From positions 6,092,943-6,156,942 of the forward strand of contig NC_134903.1 in assembly GCF_041734735.1 (NCBI RefSeq): a DNA stretch of 64,000 nucleotides, read 5' to 3'. This DNA is from Babylonia areolata (Eukaryota > Mollusca > Gastropoda > Neogastropoda > Buccinidae). The notes beneath the pieces are model-generated. The model did not search any database. It had not been told where the DNA came from and worked only from the letters and a program-made list of their open reading frames with translations. Below are positions 45,921-54,793 of this stretch, one piece after another. Numbering within the stretch: the stretch's first letter is position 1; each line of letters starts with the position of its first letter. The translations under genes were made by a program, and so were the position numbers.

Positions 45921-46038
45921 CTGAGGGTGTGAGGTTGTTCCCCCATGCAGCAATAGTCGGCGGCCAGTGAGACGTTGGGTTTGGACAGTCGGCCAGCAAA
46001 GGTCTGCAGGAAGGTAGGCGGGGGTGCCACCACGATCT
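45921..46038 (-). CDS. TPI-like exon 2 equivalent
   Basis: Apparent acceptor GCTGGCAG, donor CTCAG|GTAAAC. 118 bases read EIVVAPPPTFLQTFAGRLSK, then PNVSLAADYCCMGEQPHTL. This is the EVV-APP--YL-----L-- region, then VAAQNCYK-GAFTGE of TPI, where GAFTGE is replaced. The pentanucleotide satellite begins 17 bases upstream (46055), leaving no pyrimidine tract that I can recognise, so the acceptor is the weakest of the set. Confidence 0.75.
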
Positions 46039-46054
46039 CTGCCAGCATGCGGAA

Positions 46055-46292
46055 GTTTTGTGTTGTGTTGTATTGTATTGCATTGCATTGTACTGTATTG
46101 TATTGTGGTGTATTATACGGTATTGCATTGTATTGTATGTGTTGTGTTGCACTGTATTATATTGTACTGTATTGCATTGTATTGTATTACGTTGCGGTGT
46201 AGTGTGGTGTATTGTATTGGAATTGTATTGTATTGAATTGGATTACATTGCGTTGTGGTGTGGTGTATTGTATTGCATTGTATTGCATTACA
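46055..46292. repeat. TATTG/TGTGG pentanucleotide satellite, left block
   Basis: Units of five (TATTG, CATTG, TGTGG, GTGGT). A ~170-base part (about 46090-46260) recurs almost unchanged at 50570-50720 on the other side of the LINE. Confidence 0.95.
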
Positions 46293-49200
46293 GTTGGCCC
46301 CCGGGGTGTGTCTACCCATGCATGCGAAGTCTGGATCCGGCAGAATCTGCGGAAGAAACCTATCGGTTCAACGGAGAGGAAGGCGGTTACAGCAACGCAC
46401 TGTGGAGTGCAGAGAGCAAGATGAGACACCGAAAGGATATCTTGGTCATCCACTGCATCCGTGCTCATCCTCCAGTCGTCTCGACTTAGTCTTGCCACTG
46501 GAAATTGGTGGACCCGGACGAGAGAGTGAGGTCGACGTTGCGCAACTCCTCTTCACTTTAAACAAACTCATCGCGCAAGTCATCAGTCATCCAAAATGAC
46601 CTTTCATCCTTCATCATTTCATCACCCCCAAGTCCTGTGGCGACAGGCGAGCGACGAAACGACAGGTGTGGGTACACTGGCAGTCGCAGCCGCAGACCTG
46701 CACGCAGGCGGCTCAGGCCATAGGGTCGTTCTTCGTCGACAGGAGCAGCGATGGAGCTCGGCAGCCGTCTGAGCGTCTGAGCAGCCCTCTTTAGGAATGC
46801 ACTGCTCACCTCCCTAGCATGAGGAAGGGGCTAGAAAAGGTGCCCTAAAAATTGCCTGCTCCATATCACCCTGGCCAGCATACCGCGGCTGGCGGGGACC
46901 CTACATCAGCGGTCGAAACAAAGAGAAAGAAAAGAAAAAAACAAGGATCGTTCCTCTCACCATTGGTGCTTGGAACATAAGGACTCTCCTGGACAGAGAT
47001 AACGCAGACAGACCCCAAAGGAGAACAGCACTAGTTGCATCCGAACTCGCCAGATACAATATCGACATTGCAGCCTTGAGTGAGACTCGGCTTGCAGGCG
47101 AAGGCGAGCTCTGTGAACGGGGATCTGGTTACACCTTCTTCTGGAGTGGACGAGGAAGCAAAGAGCGACGTGAGGCTGGTGTTGGTTTTGCAGTAAAAAC
47201 AGCACTTGTCAGCAAGCTAGCTGGAATCCCAAAGGGAGTCAACGATAGGCTTATGACCATGAAACTCCCACTGGCATCTGGCCAGAAGCACCTCACCATT
47301 GTCAGTGCCTATGCCCCAACCATGACCAACCCGGATGAAGTGAAGGCGAAGTTCTACGAGGACCTTCACTCTGTCATTGCTGCCATCCCTAAAGCAGACA
47401 AGCTCATCATTCTTGGGGACTTCAATGCTAGAGTTGGCTCTGACTACATCTCCTGGGATGGAGTGATTGGAAAGCACGGTGTGGGCCACTGCAACCCAAA
47501 TGGATTGCTTTTGCTTCAGACATGTGCAGAGCACGAACTGCTGATAACCAACACAGTTTTCTGCCTCCCTACCCGTAACAGGACGTCATGGATGCACCCT
47601 CGCTCAAAGCATTGGCATCTCATCGATTATGTCATCGTCAGGAAAAGGGATAGGCAAGATGTACGTGTAACAAAGACCATGTGCGGCGCTGAGTGTTGGA
47701 CAGACCATCGCCTTGTAGTCTCGAAGCTGAATATTCGAATCCAGCCAAAGAGACGCCCCCAAGGCCAGAAGGCTCCAAAACGGCTCAACATCGCTAAGCT
47801 GAAAAACATCACCATCAAACAGTCCTTTGTGGAGCTGCTGGAAGATCGTCTGGAATCCGCCTCTCTGAACAACCAGAATGTGGAGTCTGACTGGAGGACC
47901 CTGCGTGAGCTGATCTATAGTACAGCTTCAGAGACCCTGGGACCCATGATCAGAAAGCACAAAGACTGGTTTGATGAAAACTGGGATGAAATCAAGCAGC
48001 TTCTGGATGAGAAACGCCGTCTGCATCAAGCCCACCTGAGCAACCCAAAGTCCACATCAAAAAAGGATGCGTACAATGCCATCCGCAGGACTGTTCAGCA
48101 AAAGTTACGCCAGATGCAGGATAAGTGGCTGAGTGACAAAGCTGATGAGATCCAGGGATATGCTGACAGGCACGATATGAAGAGGTTCTATGATGCCTTA
48201 AAAGAAGTCTACGGCCCCACATCCTCAGGATCATCCCCCCTCCTCAGTGCAGATGGGAATACCTTGATCACCGAGAAGGAGAACATTCTCGAACGATGGG
48301 CTGAGCACTTCAACAGTGTCTTAAATCGCCCTTCCTCCATAAATGATGAAGCCATAGACCGTCTCCCACAAGTCCCCACCAACGAAGCACTGGACGATCC
48401 GCCAACACTTCTTGAGACCCAGAAAGCAATCCGTCTGCTATCCAGTGGCAAAGCACCTGGCTCAGACTCCATACCAGCAGAGGTCTACAAGGATGGAGGC
48501 ACTGTGCTGACTGAGAAGCTTCATCAGCTGTACTCACTCATGTGGAAAGAAGAGACGATCCCCCAGGATTTCAAAGATGCATCTATCATTCACTTGTACA
48601 AGCGAAAGGGGAACCGGCAAGCCTGTGATAACCATCGGGGCATTTCCCTGCTCTCCATCGCAGGCAAGATACTTGCCAGGATCCTACTAAACCGCCTCAC
48701 AGCACACCTTGACCAAGGTCATTTGCCTGAGAGCCAATGTGGATTCCGGAAAGAGCGCGGAACCACCGACATGGTGTTTGCTGCAAGGCAGCTGCAAGAG
48801 AAATGTCAGGAGCAAAATGCTGATCTGTTCTCCACCTATGTCGACCTCACTAAGGCCTTTGACACCGTGAGTAGAGAGGGACTGTGGAAGATCATGGCCA
48901 AGTACGGATGCCCTCGGAAATTTATTTCCTTGGTCAGCCAATTCCATGAAGGCATGCAGGCTCGAGTCCAGGACAATGGTGAAACATCTGCTCCTTTTCC
49001 TGTCACAAATGGTGTCAAGCAAGGCTGCGTCCTGGCTCCAACGCTGTTCAGCCTCATGTTCTCTGCAATGCTTACTGATGCCTTCAGAGATGGCGATGTT
49101 GGAATTGGCCTAAAGTACCGAACAGATGGCAAGCTGTTTAACCTCAGAAGGCTTCAAGCAAAAACGAAGGTCATGACAGACATCATCAGAGACTTTTTGT

Positions 49201-50248
49201 TTGCTGATGACTGTGCCCTCAACGCTGGATCTGAAGCTGACATGCAACTCAGCGTCAACAAGTTTGCCACTGCCAGCAGGAACTTCGGCCTTACCATCAG
49301 CACGAGGAAAACTGAAGTTCTCCATCAGCCAGCCCCAGGGAAACCCTACGTTGAGCCCAACATCACAGTCAACGGTCAGAGACTCAGTGCGGTGGAGCGG
49401 TTCACATACCTTGGCAGCACACTGTCACGAAATGCGACCATCGACGATGAAGTGAATGTCAGGATTGCAAGAGCAAGTGCAACTTTTGGCAGACTCAATG
49501 CAAATGTCTGGAACAGAAGAGGCATTAGTCTTGAAACCAAGCTAAAGGTCTACAGAGCAGTAGTTCTCCCCACACTACTGTACGGCTGCGAAACTTGGAC
49601 AGTGTACCAACGACATGCCAAGAAGCTGAACCACTTCCACACAACATGCCTCAGGAAGCTACTGAACATCAAGTGGCAAGACAGGACCCCAGACACAGAG
49701 GTGCTCGCAAAAGCCACCCTTCCCAGCATCTTCACCATCCTGATGCAGTCCCAGCTTCGCTGGGCTGGACACGTGGCGCGCATGCCAGACCATCGGCTGC
49801 CCAAAAGGCTCTTCTATGGCGAGCTGCAACAAGGGAAGAGATCACACGGAGGTCAGAAGAAGCGCTTCAGAGATACTCTGAAGGTCTCTCTGAAAGCGTT
49901 TGATATCAACCCTGACTCCTGGGAGGAATCTGCAGTGGACCGTAACAAATGGCGCGCTGCTGTGCACAAAGGCGCCAAGTTGTGCGAGGCCAACAGGACT
50001 GCTGCAGCTGTTCAGAAGAGGCAGGCCAGAAAGTCACGGGCAAACAAGCTCCCTGACAATGATATGCCTGTCTTTGTCTGCCCCAACTGTCAGCGAACAT
50101 TTCGTGCGCAGATTGGACTATTCAGCCATCTGCGCACTCACAGATAGACTCATGAGCATCCTTCCCCCCACCCCACCACCACCCTCCCCCATCCCCCATC
50201 TGGATGACAACGATGGTCATCATCGATCTCGATGGACACACCACCACC
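46293..50248 (+). mobile_element. Near-complete LINE (endonuclease + RT + C2H2 finger) with 11-bp target-site duplication
   Basis: The element runs from GTTGGCCCCC to a CACCACCACC tail and is flanked by ATTGCATTACA at 46282-46292 and 50249-50259. About 525 bases of 5' UTR lead into one continuous frame from 46818 to 50147, then a ~100-base 3' UTR. It is inserted in the pentanucleotide satellite. Degenerate relatives are at 13265-15640 and 18079-18235. I cannot assign the clade firmly from motifs alone. The C-terminal C2H2 finger and FADD box recall elements often mis-annotated as craniofacial-development-protein-like in animals. Confidence 0.88.
46818..50147 (+). CDS. LINE polyprotein: AP endonuclease, reverse transcriptase, zinc finger
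   Basis: Open for about 1,109 codons. Endonuclease: GAWNIRTLLD (46965), SETRL, GDFNARVGSD (47415-47444), LIDYVIVRKRD (about 47620) and TDHRLVVSKL (47701). Reverse transcriptase: LTKAFDTVSREGLW (48847), VKQGCVLAPTLFSLM (49012) and FLFADDCALNAG (49195, FADD catalytic box). A thumb-like region carries GCETWTVYQRHAKKLNHF. C-terminal finger: CPNCQRTFRAQ then IGLFSHLRTH (C-x2-C-x12-H-x3-H). No stop or frameshift is visible. No in-frame ATG occurs before 47253, inside the endonuclease. The ATG at 46819 is one base out of frame, so the natural start is unclear, or the first codons are damaged. Confidence 0.85.
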   Translation, partial: HEEGARKGALKIACSISPWPAYRGWRGPYISGRNKEKEKKKTRIVPLTIGAWNIRTLLDRDNADRPQRRTALVASELARYNIDIAALSETRLAGEGELCERGSGYTFFWSGRGSKERREAGVGFAVKTALVSKLAGIPKGVNDRLMTMKLPLASGQKHLTIVSAYAPTMTNPDEVKAKFYEDLHSVIAAIPKADKLIILGDFNARVGSDYISWDGVIGKHGVGHCNPNGLLLLQTCAEHELLITNTVFCLPTRNRTSWMHPRSKHWHLIDYVIVRKRDRQDVRVTKTMCGAECWTDHRLVVSKLNIRIQPKRRPQGQKAPKRLNIAKLKNITIKQSFVELLEDRLESASLNNQNVESDWRTLRELIYSTASETLGPMIRKHKDWFDENWDEIKQLLDEKRRLHQAHLSNPKSTSKKDAYNAIRRTVQQKLRQMQDKWLSDKADEIQGYADRHDMKRFYDALKEVYGPTSSGSSPLLSADGNTLITEKENILERWAEHFNSVLNRPSSINDEAIDRLPQVPTNEALDDPPTLLETQKAIRLLSSGKAPGSDSIPAEVYKDGGTVLTEKLHQLYSLMWKEETIPQDFKDASIIHLYKRKGNRQACDNHRGISLLSIAGKILARILLNRLTAHLDQGHLPESQCGFRKERGTTDMVFAARQLQEKCQEQNADLFSTYVDLTKAFDTVSREGLWKIMAKYGCPRKFISLVSQFHEGMQARVQDNGETSAPFPVTNGVKQGCVLAPTLFSLMFSAMLTDAFRDGDVGIGLKYRTDGKLFNLRRLQAKTKVMTDIIRDFLFADDCALNAGSEADMQLSVNKFATASRNFGLTISTRKTEVLHQPAPGKPYVEPNITVNGQRLSAVERFTYLGSTLSRNATIDDEVNVRIARASATFGRLNANVWNRRGISLETKLKVYRAVVLPTLLYGCETWTVYQRHAKKLNHFHTTCLRKLLNIKWQDRTPDTEVLAKATLPSIFTILMQSQLRWAGHVARMPDHRLPKRLFYGELQQGKRSHGGQKKRFRDTLKVSLKAFDINPDSWEESAVDRNKWRAAVHKGAKLCEANRTAAAVQKRQARKSRANKLPDNDMPVFVCPNCQRTFRAQIGLFSHLRTHR

Positions 50249-50259
50249 ATTGCATTACA

Positions 50260-51052
50260 TTGATTGTGGTGTGATGTGGTGTGGTGTGGTGTGGTGTATT
50301 GTATTGTATTGCATTGCGTTGTGGTGTGGTGTGGTGTATCGTATTGTATTGTATTGTATTGTAATTGTATTGTAGTGCATTGCGTTGTGGTGTGGTGTGG
50401 TGTGGTGTATAGTATTGTATTGTAATTGTATCGTATTGCATTGCATTGATTGTGGTGTGGTGTGGTGTGGTGTGGTGTATTGTATTGTATTGTATTGTAT
50501 TGCATTGCGTTGTGGTGTGGTGTGGTGTATTTTGTTGCAATGTGTTGTATTGTGTTGTATTGCATTGTACTGTATTGTATTGTGGTGTATTATACGGTAT
50601 TGCATTGTATTGTATGTGTTGTGTTGTATTGTATTGTATTGCATTGTATTGTATTACGTTGCGGTGTAGTGTGGTGTATTGCATTGCATTGGAATTGTAT
50701 TGAATTGTATTGCATTGCATTGTGGTGTGGTGAGGTGTGGTGTATCGTATTGTAATTGTATTGTATTGTATTGTATTGCATTGCGTTGTGGTGTGGTGTG
50801 GTGTGGCGTGGTGTATTGTATTGTATTGTACTGTATTGTATTTTATTGTATTTGTATTGTAATACATTGCGTTGTGGTGTGGTGTGGTGTGGTGTGGTGT
50901 GGTGTGGTGTATTGTATTGTATTGTACTGTATTGTATTTTATTGTATTTGTATTGTAATACATTGCGTTGTGGTGTGGTGTGGTGTGGTGTGGTGTGGTG
51001 TATTGTATTGTATTGTACTGTATTGTATTTTATTGTATTTGTATTGTAATAC
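50260..51052. repeat. TATTG/TGTGG pentanucleotide satellite, right block
   Basis: Same units as the left block, with a higher-order repeat of about 90 bases near the end (TACTGTATTGTATTTTATTG recurs at about 50829, 50921 and 51016). It runs into the assembly gap. Confidence 0.95.
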
Positions 51053-51152
51053 NNNNNNNNNNNNNNNNNNNNNNNNNNNNNNNNNNNNNNNNNNNNNNNN
51101 NNNNNNNNNNNNNNNNNNNNNNNNNNNNNNNNNNNNNNNNNNNNNNNNNNNN
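51053..51152. other. Assembly gap (100 N)
   Basis: Exactly 100 N between satellite and receptor copy 3. Its true size is unknown, and the join may be scaffolded. Confidence 0.98.
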
Positions 51153-51153
51153 C

Positions 51154-52149
51154 CCTGAGCATTTTGAGATATCGTTTTGTTTTGCTCCCGAAGATGAAAT
51201 TTCATCGTGTGAAGACTTACTGCAGTCATGGACATACCGTGGGTTTCTGTGGCTGATCACGTGTCTGGCAGTGTCTGGTAACGCCTTCTGTTTCTGTGCA
51301 CGTTTGTTTGCAAAAGGCATGACCTTTTCCAGTGGCTTCAGTGTGTTTGTTACCAACCTTACAATGGCTGACTTTCTGATGGGTGTCTACATGGGTGTTA
51401 TAGGAGTGGCTGATGAAAGGTTACGTGGCAAATATCTCCATCATGATGACACATGGAAAAACAGTGTGACCTGTACTGTGGCTGGTGTTCTGTCTCTGTT
51501 GTCCAGTGAAGTATCAGCTCTGATCATCTGTCTGATCACTTTAGATCGATTTATTGTCCTCTGCTTTCCATTCAGCACTTTCCGTTTTGAGCGAAAATCA
51601 GCAGCTGTTGTTTGTCTACTGATCTGGTTAGTTGGCTGGTTTCTTGCCATGGTGCCTTTACTTCCCGTGACATCACACTGGGAGTTTTACAGCCAGTCAG
51701 GTATCTGTATTCCGCTGCCAGTAACGAAACAAGAGTTCAAAGGAAAATTGTATTCTTTCACTGTAATGATTGTTCTTAATTTCGTTCTGTTTTTATTCAT
51801 CTCTGTAGGACAGGCATTCATTTACTGGTCCATACAGACTAATGCTTTGAAGACTAACTCTACCAAAGTATCACAAGATATAACCATAGCTCAGCGGTTG
51901 ATCACCATTGCAGTAACAGATTTTATGTGCTGGTTTCCTATTGGATTGTGTGGAATATTTGCATTGGCCGGTATTCCCATTCCTGGTGAAGTAACTGTGG
52001 CCTTAGCAATATTTGTATTACCTCTAAACTCTGCTGTTAATCCGTTTGTATATACATTGAATACTTTGAAAGAAAAGTGGGAAAAATCCAAAGAATCTCA
52101 CCTTTTAAAATTGATGGAGTCTCATGCAGATCAGATTCAGGTGAAGTAG
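51154..52149 (+). CDS. GRL101-like receptor, copy 3 (3' part; 5' lost in gap)
   Basis: Picks up at PEHFEISFCFAPEDEISSCE, equivalent to about residue 786 of copy 1, just after the last LRR. It covers all seven helices: GFLWLITCLAVSGNAF (TM1), LTMADFLMGVYMGVIG (TM2), LITLDRFIVLCF (TM3), LLIWLVGWFLAM (TM4), TM5, DFMCWFPIGLCGIFALAG (TM6) and LPLNSAVNPFVYTL (TM7). The C-terminus is full (MESHADQIQVK). The frame is open throughout. The ectodomain is missing only because of the gap, so this is an incomplete model, not evidence of a truncated gene. Confidence 0.9.
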   Translation, partial: PEHFEISFCFAPEDEISSCEDLLQSWTYRGFLWLITCLAVSGNAFCFCARLFAKGMTFSSGFSVFVTNLTMADFLMGVYMGVIGVADERLRGKYLHHDDTWKNSVTCTVAGVLSLLSSEVSALIICLITLDRFIVLCFPFSTFRFERKSAAVVCLLIWLVGWFLAMVPLLPVTSHWEFYSQSGICIPLPVTKQEFKGKLYSFTVMIVLNFVLFLFISVGQAFIYWSIQTNALKTNSTKVSQDITIAQRLITIAVTDFMCWFPIGLCGIFALAGIPIPGEVTVALAIFVLPLNSAVNPFVYTLNTLKEKWEKSKESHLLKLMESHADQIQVK

Positions 52150-52775
52150 CTTCAGGATGTGCTGGTTCAATATAAACAGTAATGAGGAAGTGGTCATTTT
52201 GTTTCTTGAAGGATCCTTCACCACAGCATAAAAATGCAGATATTTACTCTCTGTAGATACAGAATATGTAAAAACTCTTGAACGAAGATTGTTTAATGCT
52301 GTGTGCAAAATATAGTTTCTGCACTTTTCGTCGAAAGAAAGATTTAAGTTAGATTCTTCATTCAGAAAATTAAGAGATATCCTTGAAGATATAAAGATAG
52401 CCAGAAATCCTGTTCTTTGAAAATGCATATAACACTTGGTGTGTCCCACTGAAACTTCATCCCTTGAGATAACCAACAACAAAAAAGAGAAAATGTTAAT
52501 TGTCCGTTTTGTCGTGGAATAGAATAATTTTAATTCTATTTTGTCTTGGTGTGTGCCTGGAATACCCATATTTCCCTTCGTGAGCTGTATATTTCAAACG
52601 CCTTTAAATTCACCTTATTCCTGTGTGTGTCACTCGCCTTGTTCCTGTCAAAAGCATTTGGTCTCAGAAAACTAGTTGAAAAAAGATTTCAGTTAGATTC
52701 ATCATTCAGATAATCACTTGATATCCCTAAAGATATAATTACAGCCAAAAGTCTTATACTTTGAAAATACTAATA
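52150..52775. other. 3' flank of receptor copy 3; nothing else recognised
   Basis: The first ~40 bases resemble the 3' flank of copies 1 and 2, then similarity ends. No gene seen. A ~45-base word (GAAAGATTTAAGTTAGATTC-like) recurs at 52338 and 52685. Confidence 0.4.
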
Positions 52776-52779
52776 ACAC

Positions 52780-53050
52780 TGGACGTGTTTTCTCTTTCAG
52801 TGTGGTGTTTTGGAATCTGCTGTCCTCGTTATTGAGTTGACCTACGACTCTCCACAGCTTTTTGCCATCTTTCTCCAGGTTTAGCTTGGATGTCTTCTTT
52901 CTGTACCTTTGGCTCCTGATTTGAGTATTTGTCTTGAGGAATCTGGCCATCGCCTGTTGGAGTCGCTGGTGGTTCTCATCTGACGGGTTGCTTCCTGCTT
53001 TTTGCTTGGCTTCTGTCATCTCGTCCTGTAGCTCTTGAAGCTGGTTGTTT
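52780..53050 (-). mobile_element. LINE fragment (endonuclease-RT linker), minus strand
   Basis: Minus-strand frame: LQELQDEMTEAKQKAGSNP, then LQQAMARFLKTNTQIRSQRY and KLNLEKDGKKLWRVVGQLN. This is the basic linker ahead of the reverse transcriptase in several invertebrate LINEs. The downstream RT is not here. Confidence 0.65.
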
Positions 53051-53053
53051 CAA

Positions 53054-53158
53054 CGGGCGCAGTAGCCGAGTGGTTAAAGCATTGGACTTTCAGTCTGAGG
53101 GTCCCGGGTTCGAATCTCAGTAACCGCACCTGGTGGGTAAAGGGGGGAAATTTTTCCG
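53054..53158 (+). mobile_element. Short tRNA-derived SINE (head only)
   Basis: CGGGCGCAGTAGCCGAGTGG (A box), CCCGGGTTCGAATCTCAG (B box) and CACCTGGTGGGTAAAGG, matching the first ~105 bases of the 57456 copy. The tRNA-like part resembles a type-II (Leu/Ser) tRNA but lacks a matched acceptor stem. It sits at the junction of two minus-strand LINE pieces. Confidence 0.8.
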
Positions 53159-53590
53159 TAGTTGTAGTCGCTGCAATCATCCTTGTTCTTGTAAAGGGTG
53201 ATGATGATGGTGTCATGCATCTCCTGGGGCACAGTCCCTTCTTCCCAGCACTGCAGTAGCAGCTGGTGCAGGTGGTGGAGTAGCACGGTCTTTTTTTCCA
53301 GCCTTGATGACTTCAGGTGGGATGCCATCTTTTCCTGGAGCTTTACCACAGGCGAGGGAGTCGATGGCCTTGCCGAGTTCCTCTTCAGAGGGCGGGATGT
53401 CGAGTTCTTCCATGACAGGGAGGTTGGTGGTGCTTTCCACTGCTGTGTCTGCGACAATGTTCTCTCTTGAATAGAGCTCCTGGTAGTGTTCCGCCCATCT
53501 CTCTACCTGCTTGCTCCAGTCTGTTATAATGGTGCCGGAAGCTGGCTTCAGCTTAGGTTGGTAAACAGCCAAAAAGAGGTTCGGCTGCAA
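53159..53590 (-). mobile_element. LINE fragment (start of reverse transcriptase), minus strand
   Basis: On minus: ERWAEHYQELYSRENIVA, LPVMEELDIPPSEEELGKAI, GKAPGKDGIPPEVIKAG and, after a frame change, TIIITLYKNKDDCSDYNY, where the SINE interrupts it. The motif order matches the start of an RTE- or Jockey-like reverse transcriptase. Inactive. Confidence 0.75.
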
Positions 53591-53639
53591 AGTTGGATGG
53601 TCAAATGTTCGAATTATTTAGTATTATGCATGAGTAATA

Positions 53640-53833
53640 TTGAATATGCTGTATTAATGTTGTGGGTGTGAATGAATGGGTTTGATGTGTTTATGAATAT
53701 GTACTTCAGTTGCTTGTTATTTCCCCTTATTTTTTGTCTTGCATTTTCTTTTTGTTGTTTGCTAAAATAAGCTGAATAATCCCCCTTGGCTCTGGAGCTA
53801 TAAAACGCTATTTGCCAATATAAAAAATTGTCA

Positions 53834-53835
<2 letters not shown>
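53640..53835 (+). mobile_element. Possible LINE 3' tail
   Basis: AT-rich sequence ending GGAGCTATAAAACGCTATTT, then GCCAATATAAAAAATTGTCA, the shape of an L2/CR1-type LINE 3' end. No coding part visible. Low certainty. Confidence 0.35.

Positions 53836-53840
<5 letters not shown>

Positions 53841-53876
<36 letters not shown>
53841..53876. repeat. (CT)n microsatellite
   Basis: Pure CT run. Confidence 0.9.
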
Positions 53877-53877
<1 letters not shown>

Positions 53878-53879
53878 AT

Positions 53880-54790
53880 AAAATCAGTTTCTCAATAAAG
53901 ATGTTTATGTTCTTACAATTACCATGATATGGACTGTTGGCCAAAGTCATTAAGGCCATTCACAATTCGGAATTCTCTCTCTCTCTCTGTCCTTGAAACA
54001 AGTACTCAGTTGGTCTTCAAGGAAGACGATAAATCACTATTACATGAGAGGAGATAAGGTAACACATGCTGAGAACGTCAATGCCACCTTTTGTAGTCGC
54101 ACATTAGTTCTGTATACAAGCCATCTAGATAATACATAAATCAACTGAGATAAGAAGATGTTATTAAACGCAGTGAGTTGTTGTTGGTGGAGGTGTTTAT
54201 CTTGCTGTGTCTGCATTTTTCTTTGAGTTGTGGTGGTGTTGGCTAAGGTGATGATGATGGTGACGATAATGGCACATGAGATGCATGGTTTGCTTCTTTG
54301 TCAGTGAGAAATATCTCGGTTTTCGTTTATAGCAGATTTATCATCCAATATTAGGGAGGTTGTGCAGCCAGCTTTCGTGCCGGACTTTCCGTTGCTCGCA
54401 GTGCGACATGGGCAGCCCATCACTGCAACTGGCTTCACTTAGTTTGCACTGCTTTTGTTCAGACAGCTTTTCAGTGGCCTGACAAGAAACGCGCTCAAAG
54501 TAAACATAGAAGACTAAAGCAAATAATGGGTGTAATTATAAAACCAAATATACCCAGTAAATTTGCAAATCTGGTCACTAAAAATCTCCAAAATCCTTTT
54601 GTCAAAACAGCGATTTCCATGACGAAATTTTAGCCTTTTGGTGACCTGGAAGAAAAGGAAATAGAGACGCGCATGTGCACACAGTTCTCGCTAAAAGTAA
54701 ACGGGGAGTCCGACGAAAGTGGGTCTGTACACCCTCCATATTGTACCCTCACTAACCTGAGAAATCTCCATGCCCTGATAATCCCTTTTT
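53880..54790. other. Unassigned spacer
   Basis: No gene or recognised repeat. A GGTGATGATGATGGTGACGA patch at 54249. Confidence 0.4.
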
Positions 54791-54793
54791 CTG

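Larger units (their letters stand above)
29018..46038 (-). other. TPI-like gene: five in-phase exons over 17 kb, catalytic residues replaced
   Basis: Five minus-strand exons (46038-45921, 42416-42332, 31461-31329, 29679-29506, 29136-29018) splice with GT-AG borders in matching phase (2, 0, 1, 1). They give 209 residues that align end to end with triosephosphate isomerase from about residue 38 to the C-terminus. Intron positions fit those I remember for vertebrate TPI genes. Scaffold motifs survive (VAPP, GAHWIIVG, GERR, ALDAGLNVMVCVGE, DNVEDW, RIIFGG, DIDGFL, IVNARK). The active site does not: His95 is Arg, Ser96 is Gly, Glu165 is Gln, loop 6 AIGTGK reads ALYTCK, and VGG of the phosphate loop reads EGD. 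Exon 1 (with Asn11/Lys13) was not found between 46038 and the window end and may lie in the gap at 51053 or beyond. Either a pseudoenzyme paralogue under constraint or a young pseudogene without stops. Confidence 0.8.

Noticed and set aside
46558-46809. Minus-strand 83-codon frame as a separate gene
   Set aside because: It lies in the 5' UTR of the LINE and is antisense to it. No recognisable domain.
50220-51162. Long Tyr/Asn/Thr-rich and Cys/Val-rich frames in the pentanucleotide satellite
   Set aside because: Period-5 sequence reads open in several frames on both strands. No protein features.
53054-53158. A true tRNA gene
   Set aside because: A and B boxes are present, but the acceptor stem does not pair, and the sequence continues into the same SINE body as three other copies.
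53040-53170. Target-site duplication around the 53.05-kb SINE
   Set aside because: Only a 5-base match (GTTGT) flanks it, which is not above chance.
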